From Actinomucor elegans (Eukaryota; Mucoromycota; Mucoromycetes; Mucorales; Mucoraceae): DNA of 64,000 bases. The DNA lies in contig JAMSLZ010000001.1 of NCBI GenBank assembly GCA_026027325.1, positions 4,931,974 through 4,995,973 on the forward strand. Direction: 5' to 3'. The notes under the pieces are model-generated. The model ran no database searches. It was not told the DNA's origin and was given only the letters and a program-made list of their open reading frames with translations. Of this stretch, positions 1-11,410 are shown piece by piece. Position numbers and translations under genes: made by a program. Within the stretch, counting starts at the first letter, position 1. Every line of letters begins with the position of its first letter.

Positions 1-100
1 CAAATATAATTATTGTAGAGTAAGTAATAACGTCCAATAAATCAAGTTTTCATATGTTCACTTCTGATAACAATTTTTATTTTTATTTTTATTTTTTTAG

Positions 101-865
101 TGGTGATTGTGTTTCGCACTGCTCAAAGGAAATGATGACTTGCAACGAAACATTATTTGGTAATGTTTCTGAATCCTCTCCATTATCATCACTGTCGTCA
201 TCATCAATATACGGCCGTAAAATCGATATGCTTCTTGTTACCGAAGTTCAAGAAATGCAACGGGTGGAACTTTGCTCCAATGAATGGAAACGAAAGGGGG
301 TCACAGAGTCTATTGTATTAAAACAGCAGAGTAAGAACCTCCGAGTAAATGCTGCTATTCTGTTGCAACTCTATCATTCAAACGATAAGATTAAGCAGCT
401 AATGGCTATGGATTGCATTGGTGAGCAACTTGTATTTATGGGCCATACAGTAAGGTTTTATTCACAAAAATTAAAATAGGTAATCAAGCCTACCTTTATC
501 TGCTTGAAATGAGAGATGATTTCTTTGTAGCAAAATTGTATAAAAAAATCACACTCCCAACCAACATGGTTGAACTTAAAGCATTCAAACAAAGTATGTG
601 TGCGCTATTTACGTGGAAGGTAAATGCCATTTTTATGCTTATCTATAGCGACTATTTATTGAAACCGTTTTAGAACATGCTGAAAAAAACGATCAAGACT
701 TTAAACAAAACAATGGCACCAGTCTTTGATGATAGCTTGGTAGGTGTAGTTCGCTGTCCAAATGAACTTGAAGAAGCAAAAGAAAAAGAAGAAGATATCA
801 GAGTGGTTGTTTTCAGTCCAAAAATTAGGCGCTTAAGCAAGAGTTCAAACAAAGAAATAACTTAA
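101..865 (+). CDS. Hypothetical spliced gene, 5' end outside window
   Basis: I read three exons: 101-420, 480-619 and 674-865 (stop). The bases before 101 look like an intron tail, with a CTGATAAC branch-like motif, a T-rich tract and TAG. Intron 421-479 starts GTGAGC and ends AATAG; joining there keeps the frame and gives ...MAMDCI-GNQAYLYLLE... . Intron 620-673 starts GTAAATG and ends TTTTAG. The product has the core GRKIDMLL...ELCSNEWKRKG...QQSKNLRVNAAIL and a Glu/Lys-rich C-terminus. It resembles, from memory, a large family of uncharacterised Mucorales proteins; no catalytic motif or membrane segment is visible. An ATG at 54 would start inside the presumed intron tail, so I do not use it. 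Function unknown. Exon limits are inferred from splice consensus and frame only. Confidence 0.6.
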
Positions 866-1340
866 TTTTAATAAAGTAAATGAAATACTCAAACAAGGAA
901 TTATATATCATTTTCGACAGATCAGTTTTAACTGAAAAATATAAGATGGATAGATGGTTAAACTGAGGGTAAAAGGAATAAGACTTTGATCAACCCTTTT
1001 ATTAAAAGATGAGGGAAGCTTCATGGCAAAATACAATCTCCTTTTTATATCCATCAGTTCATGACGTAATCAAGGGTGCATTCAATTCACATCTATGAGT
1101 AACATCACCATTAGAGTTTAAGCCGTTTTAAAACTTGTCTTATAATTATATATGACTCGTAAGTGTATACAGGAGCAAGAGGTACTATATTGTATAGATA
1201 CAACTAGATCAATTACATTCTCAAATAAAACAGATGTGCATGATGATTATTTCAAACGCAGATTCTGATAGGAAAAAAAAAAAAAGGTTTGTTTCCCTCC
1301 AGGTGAAAATATGTTCCCTTTTGCCTTCACATTTATTTCA
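866..1340. other. Intergenic, no gene seen
   Basis: AT-rich spacer between the spliced gene and the tandem array. I see no open frame with coding character, no RNA gene and no clear terminal repeat. A run of 13 A lies at about 1,274-1,286. Confidence 0.6.
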
Positions 1341-4010
1341 GATGTTGCATTGTCAATATTGATGCAGTTAGGGAGTCTACTGGCGCGTATCACGTTCCAG
1401 TATTATGGTTCTTTGGAATCATCCCAAGTGAAAGTAATATTAAAATGTGCGCGTATTACGTTCACATGGTTTATTATGAGTAGCGTGAAACTGCATTTAC
1501 ATTATTATTGTCTTGAAAGAGGTAATGTAGATAAAAATTGCCATTTGAAAATTTCCAGGAATCTAATTCTCATTATACTCATTATAGATGTTGCATTGTC
1601 AATATTGATGCAGTTAGGGAGTCTACTGGCGCGTATCACGTTCCAGTATTATGGTTCTTTGGAATTATCCCAAGTGAAAATAGTATTAAAGTGTGCGCGT
1701 ATTACGTTCACATGGTTTATTATGAGTAGCGTGAAATTGCATTTACATTATTATTATTGTCTTGAAAGAGGTAATGAAGATAAAGATTGCCATTTGAAAA
1801 TTTCCAAGAATCTAATTCCCTTGCTATGCACTCATTTTTAATATTACATTGGCAAAGTTAATGTTGATGCAGTTAGGGAGTCTACTGGCGCGTATCACGT
1901 TCCAGTATTATGGTTCTTTGGAATTATCCCGAGTGAAAATAGTATTAAAGTGTGCGCGTATTACGTTCACATGGTTTATTATGAGTAGCGTGAAACTGCA
2001 TTTACATTATTATTATTGTCTTGAAAGAGGTAATGAAGATAAAAATTGCCATTTGAAAATTTCCAGGAATCTAATTCTCATTATACTCATTATAGATGTT
2101 GCATTGTCAATATTGATGCAGTTAGGGAGTCTACTGGCGCGTATCACGTTCCAGTATTATGGTTCTTTGGAATTATCCCAAGTGAAAATAGTATTAAAGT
2201 GTGCGCGTATTACGTTCACATGGTTTATTATGAGTAGCGTGAAATTGCATTTACATTATTATTATTGTCTTGAAAGAGGTAATGAAGATAAAGATTGCCA
2301 TTTGAAAATTTCCAAGAATCTAATTCCCTTGCTATGCACTCATTTTTAATATTACATTGGCAAAGTTAATGTTGATGCAGTTAGGGAGTCTACTGGCGCG
2401 TATCACGTTCCAGTATTATGGTTCTTTGGAATTATCCCGAGTGAAAATAGTATTAAAGTGTGCGCGTATTACGTTCACATGGTTTATTATGAGTAGCGTG
2501 AAACTGCATTTACATTATTATTATTGTCTTGAAAGAGGTAATGAAGATAAAAATTGCCATTTGAAAATTTCCAGGAATCTAATTCTCATTATACTCATTA
2601 TAGATGTTGCATTGTCAATATTGATGCAGTTAGGGAGTCTACTGGCGCGTATCACGTTCCAGTATTATGGTTCTTTGGAATCATCCCAAGTGAAAATAGT
2701 ATTAAAGTGTGCGCGTATTACGTTCACATGGTTTATTATGAGTAGCGTGAAACTGCATTTACATTATTATTGTCTTGAAAGAGGTAATGTAGATAAAGAT
2801 TGCCATTTGAAAATTTCCAGGAATCTAATTCTCATTATACTCATTATAGATGTTGCATTGTCAATATTGATGCAGTTAGGGAGTCTACTGGCGCGTATCA
2901 CGTTCCAGTATTATGGTTCTTTGGAATTATCCCAAGTGAAAATAGTATTAAAGTGTGCGCGTATTACGTTCACATGGTTTATTATTAGTAGCGTGAAACT
3001 GCATTTACATTATTATTGTCTTGAAAGAGGTAATGTAGATAAAAATTGCCATTTGAAAATTTCCAGGAATCTAATTCTCATTATACTCATTATAGATGTT
3101 GCATTGTCAATGTTGATGCAGTTAGGGAGTCTACTGGCGCGTATCACGTTCCAGTATTATGGTTCTTTGGAATTATCCCAAGTGAAAATAGTATTAAAGT
3201 GTGCGCGTATTACGTTCACATGGTTTATTATGAGTAGCGTGAAATTGCATTTACATTATTATTATTGTCTTGAAAGAGGTAATGAAGATAAAGATTGCCA
3301 TTTGAAAATTTCCAAGAATCTAATTCCCTTGCTATGCACTCATTTTTAATATTACATTGGCAAAGTTAATGTTGATGCAGTTAGGGAGTCTACTGGCGCG
3401 TATCACGTTCCAGTATTATGGTTCTTTGGAATTATCCCGAGTGAAAATAGTATTAAAGTGTGCGCGTATTACGTTCACATGGTTTATTATGAGTAGCGTG
3501 AAACTGCATTTACATTATTATTGTCTTGAAAGAGGTAATGAAGATAAAGATTGCCATTTGAAAATTTCCAAGAATCTAATTCCCTTGCTATGCACTCATT
3601 TTTAATATTACATTGGCAAAGTTAATGTTGATGCAGTTAGGGAGTCTACTGGCGCGTATCACGTTCCAGTATTATGGTTCTTTGGAATTATCCCGAGTGA
3701 AAATAGTATTAAAGTGTGCGCGTATTACGTTCACATGGTTTATTATGAGTAGCGTGAAACTGCATTTACATTATTATTGTCTTGAAAGAGGTAATGTAGA
3801 TAAAAATTGCCATTTGAAAATTTCCAGGAATCTAATTCTCATTATACTCATTATAGATGTTGCATTGTCAATATTGATGCAATTAGGGAGTCTACTGGCG
3901 CGTATCACGTTCCAGTATTATGGTTCTTTGGAATTATCCCAAGTGAAAGTAATATTAAAATGTGCGCGTATTACGTTCACATGGTTTATTATGAGTAGCG
4001 TAAAACTGTA
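1341..4010 (+). repeat. Tandem array, 11 units of 246-259 bp
   Basis: The phrase GATGCAGTTAGGGAGTCTAC (last copy GATGCAATTAGGG) recurs at 1361, 1607, 1866, 2115, 2374, 2623, 2869, 3115, 3374, 3630 and 3876. Spacings are 246, 259, 249, 259, 249, 246, 246, 259, 256 and 246. Two linker types join the units. Type a ends CTCATTATAGATGTTGCATTG; type b contains CTTGCTATGCACTC and GGCAAAGTTAATG. Remaining length change is one extra TTA triplet. Units are almost identical, so expansion or homogenisation is recent. The 246- and 249-bp units are multiples of three and create long open frames (330 aa from 2,357) that repeat one module and look like by-products. Each type-a linker resembles a short intron (GTAATG...TATAG), so the unit may derive from an exon-intron pair. 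Confidence 0.9.
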
Positions 4011-4668
4011 TCAAGGTTGCTATTGCATTTAAGTTTAGAATCTACAAGTTAGATTGCCGGCGATTGTCTCAATTGAAAACACCAAGGATTCTAAATTGCG
4101 AGTGGCTAGACTAGTAGCACCTAGCTTAATTGTTTGAAGGGTGAAGAATAAAGCAACCATAACTTGCACATGTATGTTTATGCATTTATAAAGGATGTTA
4201 TATCCGGTGCTAAAGACGAAGGATATAATTTAAAATACAATAATAAAAGAATAGACAGTAAATGGAATCAGCTATCCTGATAGTAAAAGTTATTCTAATG
4301 TTTATTCACAATTCAAAATCAAGTCTTCTTTATATACATTTCATCAGAGCTTAACAGTGTAGCATTCTTTTTTTTTATGGAGGCAAAGCTCATGTTTATT
4401 AGGTGACGAATAAATCAAGCCACAGTGATTGTTTTTGGTTTTTAAATTTTTTTTTTTTCTATGTAAAAGGGTTTGTTGTATACGAATGGGGTTAGTCAAC
4501 AAGGTTAGATATGAAAATGTGGAAGCGGTAGCGGATGTTGTATTCCACCTACTATTTTGCATCGACATAATAGTAAGGAATCAACTGTTCATTTATGTCA
4601 TACACGGACTCTATCTGATAACCCAATCAGATTAACGAGGCCTGCATAAATACAAGCGATGTGTCATC
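4011..4668. repeat. Flank with block X fragments
   Basis: About 4,199-4,356 (from TTATATCCGGTGCTAAAGAC to GTGTAGCATTC) is a direct copy of 26,693-26,850. It also matches, inverted, 13,861-13,959 plus 14,324-14,395. About 4,535-4,668 matches, inverted, 27,062-27,190. No convincing gene is seen; the open frames here are short and lie in repeat DNA. Confidence 0.7.
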
Positions 4669-5230
4669 TGCGGTAAAATTAAAATATAAAAGCAGGTAGT
4701 AAGTCGATTATAACTTGGTTATAGTTTATTCAACTTAAATGTGATTAATTATTTCTAACTAGTTTTTCTAGCTTGTATTTATACTCGTTGAATTGTGACT
4801 GAAGGTTATTTACTTGTGTTCATATAAAAAGTATAAGAAGGACGTATCTCTGTTTAAGGACTGTATCGCTGTATAAGGTAATCAATGATGCTTTAGTATG
4901 TATGTGCTACAGCTAGGGCGCACAGGCCTCTAGTCTGTCTGTACTTCAATTATGTGGCTATTTCACCACATGCTCCCCCACTAGAGTCAGTGCACACTGA
5001 GTCGACATTAGTAAAGAATAACAAGAAGTTGTATCTACGTGTTATGTTGTTTTTTGTTCTCCAGTGATTCCATTTTACCAGGTTTATTTTTACTGTAGTA
5101 TGATATCAACTGCTGAGATACAATTTCCAAGGCATAACTGCGTGACAGTATATTATTATATTTTTTTGTTTAGTTTTGTATATTGACCGGGCAAGTGAGA
5201 ACTTAATGTTTCTTTCACTGTTGCGTGTCA

Positions 5231-8200
5231 TTACTTCCTGCTTCTTTTACTGCGTCTAGTCTGTGATATGGGATGATTTAAATCAGTTACCTCACCAGTT
5301 CGCATTCTCTTATTATTCGACACATTATCAGATTTTTGATCAGTAATTGTGTTCTTAGTTGGTGATTTGGTATGAGTTTTCTTTTGGTAAGTGTCTTTCA
5401 ACCTTTCCTTTGCTAATCGCTTTGAATGTCTAACCTTTTCCCAATACTTTTCGATAGTGGCAGGAGACGAAAATGCATCAACTGAGATCCAGTCATTTTC
5501 TCGTTCACCATAGCCTACCCATTTTACAAGATATAACCTTTGGCCATTTTCATCTTTATGGTCTCGTATCTCCTCGACTTCAAACAGTTCTTCTTCTATA
5601 GCAGATTCGTCAATAGATACGACTTTGAGTTCTGAGGGTACATATTCACGATGTAATAGTTCATTCGACTCGTCCTTCAATACATAGGTGCCAGCACGTG
5701 TCTTTCGAACTACAGTATATGGCCCATCATATAGAGGCGATAACGATGTTGGTCGACCACCTTGTAATTTGACCATTACAGGAGTGTCTATTGGGATATC
5801 AATAATGCGATGCTTCTTGTTGAAATCCTCATTGTACTTTTCGACGATCTTACGTGTTCTCTCTTCAACAGCAGGAAATACAACGTCAGCCATGTAGTCA
5901 GCTCTCTTTACCAGTTCTTTTACTGATACAGGATTCTTTTTGCCCTTCATTTTAGGATCATGATTTGTGCTCAAGTCTACTTGTCTAGCAAACATTAACG
6001 AAAATGGTGTACTAGCAGTGCGATCTCTTACTTTGATATTGCAGCATAATTGTACAAGTCCTAGCCTCTCGTCCCAGTTACTTGTATCATTACCACAGAG
6101 TTTCCGCAGTGTGTTTTTCACCATCTGCACGGATCTTTCAGCAGCACCATTGGATTGAGGATAATAAGGTGTAGAGAATCGGTGCTGGATGCCCAAGGTA
6201 TTGGTTAATGTATGCATCAATCCGTTCCTGAATTCCCTTCCGTTATCGCTACCAATGATGTCAGGTAATCCATAGTCAGCAAAGATATTAATCAAGGCTT
6301 TAGCTACGGTATCACTTTGTTTGTTGGGTATAGGTCTAGTGATAATATATTTGGTGCAAATATCGACAAGTACTAGCCCATATATGTTACCAGCCTCAGT
6401 TACAGGAAGTGGTCCAAAGAGATCCATTGTTACATGACTGAATGGTTCGAATGCAACTATAGATTTTTGTGGATTGAAACCCTTCTTGGATACATTGTGA
6501 AGTGCACATTCTTTGCAGCGTGAAAGGATATCTTTACAGTCAGCGTAGATGGTATTCCAATGTAACCCCTGGTAAGTGTGGATGTGCTTTACTACACTCT
6601 CAATACCGAAATGTCCAAGTGCATGTGCATCGTGGATTATTTGATCTCTCTCGTGGGCTGGAGGACAAGCATACTCTGTTCCTTTAGATTTGAAGTCTTT
6701 ACTATTAAGCTTCACCGCGAGGATGTTCAAACGTTTATCTTTCGAGTAGATCTTCTTTTTATGAATAAATCTATCTTTGTCATTGTTAGATGAAGCTCTT
6801 CTTAGTAAGATGCATTTCTCTAATCGTTTAATATTGCGATCCTGCTCCCCCTCCAGCGTTTGGTCTTCAATAATAGGAGGGTAAACGCGAGATAGTGCAT
6901 CAGGTAGTTTATTGGCAATGCCTTTTAAGTGAACTACATTCAGATTGAATTGTCCAATAACATCCATATAAGATTGTAATGTACTGTTCAACGTGGTAGA
7001 CGTGAACATGTAAGTAAGAGCCATATGATCAGTGAGCACCTCGATAGGTAATGGATGCCCCCATAGCAAAGGTCTAAATCTGATCAATCCGAATACAATT
7101 GCAGCAGTTTCGCGTCTATTGGTGGACCAATTGCGCTCAGCCGAATTGAGAGACTTGCTAATGAAAGCAATGTGTACAGTTCTATTAAATTCATCTCTTT
7201 GAGTGAGTGCACAAGCTATCCCATATACAGATGCGTCTGTCTCCAGATAAAATTTCTTGGATAGATCAGGCTGGTGAAGCACGGCATTAGACACAAGAAT
7301 CTGTTTAATCCGATTGAATCGATCAGTATGTAAAGACGTCCATTTGGTTTGTACATCCTTATCATTACGTAGTTGATCTAAAGGTGCAGCTACTTTACTA
7401 AGCATAGGACAGTAATCCCTTAAATGAGAAATCACACCCATAATACTTCGTACTTGTGCAGCGTTTTTAGGAATTGGCCATTTATCAATGTTTGAAAGTC
7501 GTCTGTGATCGATCTTTGTAATGCCAGGTCCAACAATAAAGCCCAATAAATATAAAGCCGTTCGAAACCATGTGCATTTGTCGGGATTGATCTTCAAATT
7601 TACAGAAGTCAATCTTTCGAGCACTGTGTTTATCAATTTAATATGTTCTTCTATCGTTTCACTATAGAGTACACAATCATCTACATATGTTTCTACTCCT
7701 TCTAAGTCTCCCAAGAGGATGTTCATGACCCTGCAGTATTGGCTTGTAAGAAAGCTTAATCCGAAGGGCGCGTGGCACCATTTGTAGTTTATATGATTAT
7801 AAGAGAATGATAATACTTCTCTACTAGCCTCATCAACAGCGAAAGAGTAATAAGCCTGTTTGAGATCAATTTTAGACATGATTTTTGCCTTTTTTGAGAC
7901 TCTATCGAAGATCTCAGTAATTTTTGGTACAGCAAAATTTTCTTGTAAGTCTTCTGAAATAGATGCGTTGATTTTTCTCAAATCACAACAAATGCGTAGC
8001 TTTGTGAGTTTGTCATTTTCATCCTTTTTAGGTACAGCTAATAATGGTGAATGAAATCTAGCGCTAGGCTTGGATTTTTCAACTATACCGTTGTCCAACC
8101 ACTCTTTGAGTTGTTTCTCTATTTCTGCTTTCGCATGAACAGGTAATGGGTATTGTCTTACATAGCAATTAGCGCCACTTTTCATCGGAATCTTCACAAT

Positions 8201-10357
8201 TGATTCAGGTATAGTGCATACCGCTTTAGGTTTTATAGTAGCATTTTTGTTAATTGAAGCCTGAATCATTTTCATATACTCTTTTCTTTGTTCAGTGTTT
8301 CCATATAGTGCATTGTCAGGGTCATAATGCTTGTCATTATCGAAGTTAACGTTTTCAAACTGTTTACTTTCTTTTGCAATGTCATTAGGCCAGTTAAAAG
8401 CAACGCCTCCAAGATAGATATTCATCTTTGGTAATATATCAGTACCTAAGAGTACGTCAAATTCAGTTTCCATAACGTCACTAAATTCTACGACTTCAAA
8501 AGCATGTTTAAAGGATATATTATTTGTGTATGTAACAGTCATAGGTCGTGTTTTACCGATCCTTTTAGCTTTACTATTTTTGCCTTCGTTATTGAGTGCT
8601 AAAAAATTTAGATAACCATTCACTTTGTTTATGTGTATATCAGAAAAGTCTTTATTCAATATCTTTTTATTAATACAAGCTACATCACTCCCGCTATCCA
8701 CCTTGGCAACGAGTCTACGACCCTCTATATAAATGGGTGTCATTAGATTAAATGTACTTCTTGTATTATGTGATTTATCATCATCGAACTTACAGTCATA
8801 GTTGAGGTCTTCAAGAGCCTCTTTTACCTTCTTGTCTTCCTCCTCGGAAGCAGAAGTGTTGGCACCATTATTGGCCCTAATGGCCAGCACAGAAGGTCCA
8901 TTGTTGGCCCTCATTGCTTGATGGTACTCAGCACAAGAGTGCCCACGGAACCAAGGTTTCTTGCAGTAACGACAGGCATTGTTACCGTTTGCCCTAAATG
9001 GTGCATTGGTATTACCCAAGAAAGTGATAGACCTTGGCCCGGAAGAAGTAACAAAACCAGAACGAGGGGACGTGGTAGCGGTAGTGGAGGGAGACCCAGC
9101 AGAAGAAGAGGTTGGTTTCTTGGAAATGCTGAAACAATTCTTCTCATCGTGATTCGAACGACTGCCTCCATGTCTTGGGCAAAAGAACGACCCAGAAGTG
9201 CGTCTTCTACCTGTGCTAGCGCCAGAACCAGCACCAAAACCATCAGCCTTGCGTTTTCCCTTGTTGATCGCAGGGAAAGCGTTACCAGTAGTCGTACCAC
9301 TGCCAGAAGCACGAGCATCCACCTCATTGGCCAAATTGCCAGGTACTTGGTGACCATACACGTTTAGTGCAGCAGTAGCAATGTCACTTACAATCCAAGT
9401 GGTTGAATTCTTGCCATTCGAATGCAGCAAAGTGTTGATAGATGGTTGCCAAGATTGAGGGAAAGCGCACAAGAAAGTGTCAGCAATAGTGGAGTCAAAT
9501 TTGCTATAACCGGCCTCACTTGCAGCACGCGAAAAACGAAGGTTGAACCCATTAACAGTTTCATTAGGCTTGATTCGCATGTTCATCACACGTCGACGAG
9601 CATCCAGTTTATCTTGAATGCCTCCAAAAGTGGACAAAAAAAGTTGGCGTGCATCTTCCCAAGTGGACTGCGCAAAGAGATCACCATTCATCCAGGTATC
9701 ATAGTCCAATGCCAAAGTAGTTTCAATACATTGCTTCCAAATTTTTTCAATCTTATGTCCAGAAGAAGATATCGTTTTTTCAAACGTACGTAAGAAATGT
9801 TCAACTGAATCATAAGATTCTTCACCGGGATAGTATGTCGTGTCGCCTTTGAGTTGGAACTTAGGCAAATCGCTTGGCGTAAGACGGAAGGTAAACTTGG
9901 CATTACCATCAGACTCACCGTGGTCTTCAGTGGATACAACAACAGGAGTCTTAGTTTCTTTGACAATAGTGGACTTGATGACATCAATATGTCTGTTGTA
10001 GGTGCTGATAGTTCCGATGAGCTGCTCCAGAGCTCGCTCAAATTCCCCAGATTCATTGCCCAAATGACCAGCCCCAACACCCTCCAAGAGGTTTACATAC
10101 CGTTGAATTACCTCTGCTCTGCGTGCAGTGAGAGACTTGATGGCGCCTTGAGTATCAGGTCCAGCAGAGGCAGCGCCTTGTTCAGTAGCAAGAGATAAGC
10201 CTTGGATGGATACAATTTCATCCAAGGGAGGAGAGATATCACCAATGTTGCGTGTTTCAATACCGTCCATACCTTCATTACATTGATCAGCAATAGCACC
10301 GTTCACAGGGGATCCAGGCATAGTAACAGGAGTAGAAGAAGAGTTGTTTTGAGACAT
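5231..10357 (-). CDS. Ty3-1 Gag-Pol polyprotein with C-terminal chromodomain
   Basis: Single 1,708-aa frame. Gag spans about residues 150-350. Two zinc motifs follow: C393-x2-H-x6-H-x4-C408, then C462-x2-C-x7-H-x-C475. The aspartic protease has VDSGS with D554. Reverse transcriptase has YVDD at 891-894, and RNase H has TDAS with D1041. Integrase shows an N-terminal HHCC zinc region (about 1242-1287) and the core triad D1312, D1371, E1407 (35 residues between the last two). A GPY/F module (YDGPYTVV) is near 1543. A chromodomain at about 1590-1645 (EVEEIRDH...YLVKWVGY) is followed by a basic tail. All catalytic residues are present and no stop or frameshift is seen, so the copy could be active. 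ATG 10357 is chosen because it follows the 5' LTR by 25 bp. Known for chromoviruses: the integrase chromodomain can direct insertion to methylated-H3K9 heterochromatin. Confidence 0.95.
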   Translation of the reverse strand: MSQNNSSSTPVTMPGSPVNGAIADQCNEGMDGIETRNIGDISPPLDEIVSIQGLSLATEQGAASAGPDTQGAIKSLTARRAEVIQRYVNLLEGVGAGHLGNESGEFERALEQLIGTISTYNRHIDVIKSTIVKETKTPVVVSTEDHGESDGNAKFTFRLTPSDLPKFQLKGDTTYYPGEESYDSVEHFLRTFEKTISSSGHKIEKIWKQCIETTLALDYDTWMNGDLFAQSTWEDARQLFLSTFGGIQDKLDARRRVMNMRIKPNETVNGFNLRFSRAASEAGYSKFDSTIADTFLCAFPQSWQPSINTLLHSNGKNSTTWIVSDIATAALNVYGHQVPGNLANEVDARASGSGTTTGNAFPAINKGKRKADGFGAGSGASTGRRRTSGSFFCPRHGGSRSNHDEKNCFSISKKPTSSSAGSPSTTATTSPRSGFVTSSGPRSITFLGNTNAPFRANGNNACRYCKKPWFRGHSCAEYHQAMRANNGPSVLAIRANNGANTSASEEEDKKVKEALEDLNYDCKFDDDKSHNTRSTFNLMTPIYIEGRRLVAKVDSGSDVACINKKILNKDFSDIHINKVNGYLNFLALNNEGKNSKAKRIGKTRPMTVTYTNNISFKHAFEVVEFSDVMETEFDVLLGTDILPKMNIYLGGVAFNWPNDIAKESKQFENVNFDNDKHYDPDNALYGNTEQRKEYMKMIQASINKNATIKPKAVCTIPESIVKIPMKSGANCYVRQYPLPVHAKAEIEKQLKEWLDNGIVEKSKPSARFHSPLLAVPKKDENDKLTKLRICCDLRKINASISEDLQENFAVPKITEIFDRVSKKAKIMSKIDLKQAYYSFAVDEASREVLSFSYNHINYKWCHAPFGLSFLTSQYCRVMNILLGDLEGVETYVDDCVLYSETIEEHIKLINTVLERLTSVNLKINPDKCTWFRTALYLLGFIVGPGITKIDHRRLSNIDKWPIPKNAAQVRSIMGVISHLRDYCPMLSKVAAPLDQLRNDKDVQTKWTSLHTDRFNRIKQILVSNAVLHQPDLSKKFYLETDASVYGIACALTQRDEFNRTVHIAFISKSLNSAERNWSTNRRETAAIVFGLIRFRPLLWGHPLPIEVLTDHMALTYMFTSTTLNSTLQSYMDVIGQFNLNVVHLKGIANKLPDALSRVYPPIIEDQTLEGEQDRNIKRLEKCILLRRASSNNDKDRFIHKKKIYSKDKRLNILAVKLNSKDFKSKGTEYACPPAHERDQIIHDAHALGHFGIESVVKHIHTYQGLHWNTIYADCKDILSRCKECALHNVSKKGFNPQKSIVAFEPFSHVTMDLFGPLPVTEAGNIYGLVLVDICTKYIITRPIPNKQSDTVAKALINIFADYGLPDIIGSDNGREFRNGLMHTLTNTLGIQHRFSTPYYPQSNGAAERSVQMVKNTLRKLCGNDTSNWDERLGLVQLCCNIKVRDRTASTPFSLMFARQVDLSTNHDPKMKGKKNPVSVKELVKRADYMADVVFPAVEERTRKIVEKYNEDFNKKHRIIDIPIDTPVMVKLQGGRPTSLSPLYDGPYTVVRKTRAGTYVLKDESNELLHREYVPSELKVVSIDESAIEEELFEVEEIRDHKDENGQRLYLVKWVGYGERENDWISVDAFSSPATIEKYWEKVRHSKRLAKERLKDTYQKKTHTKSPTKNTITDQKSDNVSNNKRMRTGEVTDLNHPISQTRRSKRSRK

Positions 10358-11113
10358 AGTAGTTAAGTTTAATCGAAAAAAATGCGGTAAAATTAAAATA
10401 TAAAAGCAGGTAGTAAGTCGATTATAACTTGGTTATAGTTTATTCAACTTAAATGTGATTAATTATTTCTAACTAGTTTTTCTAGCTTGTATTTATACTC
10501 GTTGAATTGTGACTGAAGGTTATTTACTTGTGTTCATATAAAAAGTATAAGAAGGACGTATCTCTGTTTAAGGACTGTGTTGTAAACGCTCATAATTATA
10601 TTAGTAAGAGAGGGTGATTACCAAACGAGGTCTCAGATTTAATTTATACTAATAATACATAATATTTTATTTTACACTTCATAGGGAAATGCTTAACATT
10701 TTTTGTTTTTTAAGCTTTTAATATGACCAATAAATATATCAAAAAGTATTTAAATAATTACTATTACTAATTTCTAAAATAATTCTTTTTTTCATATTTT
10801 TATCATAAATTCTACTTTTTCCTTTATTTTCAATATTTTATTTTGTTTTTCTATTAAAACTATTTAATTTTATATATCAAGTAATAGATAATAAAAATAT
10901 TAATTAAAAATATATAATAACAATAAAATTATATTTAAAATGTTTCTCATATGATGAATATAATGAAAATTTATTAGAAATAGATATTGTGAAGGAAGAA
11001 ATAAAAAACTTAGAAAATAAAAATTTAATTTAGATAATAATTATCAGCATGATATAAATGTTAAAATTAATGGAATATATATTGAAAAATTTAATTTAGA
11101 AAATATATTTAAA

Positions 11114-11410
11114 TTATAATTTAAGTTTTTTCATGATGGGTGCGATTTCATCAAGTATCATATTATTCTTATTATCTAATGTTTTTCTTTTTATACCTTT
11201 GTTTTTATCTTTATTATATGTCTTAAATTCATATACTTTTCTTAATCTTTTATTTGAACCATTTTTTTTCATGTAGATTTCATAACACCCATCTTTTTGC
11301 TTTATTTTGTATTCTGCTAAATCATATTTTTTCATATCTTTTATAATTATACTTCGTTTAATATTGTATTTATATTTATCATCTACAATAATATTAAATA
11401 TTTCATCCAT
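11114..11410 (-). CDS. Small accessory ORF of Merlin (98 aa)
   Basis: 98-aa Lys/Asn-rich protein lying downstream of the transposase on the same strand (272 bp gap). The only other Merlin here (51,106-53,024) carries a homologous frame at 52,654-52,949 in the same relative position. Shared words include KYNIKRS, KIKQKDGC and KKNGSN...VYEFKTYN. Third-position drift with retained protein similarity suggests it was once under selection. No recognised domain; the charge suggests nucleic-acid binding, which is inference. Canonical Merlin elements usually encode only the transposase. Confidence 0.65.
   Translation of the reverse strand: MDEIFNIIVDDKYKYNIKRSIIIKDMKKYDLAEYKIKQKDGCYEIYMKKNGSNKRLRKVYEFKTYNKDKNKGIKRKTLDNKNNMILDEIAPIMKKLKL

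Noticed and set aside
1311..4032. Long periodic open frames (up to 330 aa) and many 63-aa frames
   Set aside because: They are produced by tandem units whose length is a multiple of three; two frames are open at once and neither shows coding character.
8911..10299. Open frames of 114-149 aa on both strands within Ty3-1 gag
   Set aside because: Shadows of the real 1,708-aa frame, caused by low-complexity Ser/Thr/Ala codons.
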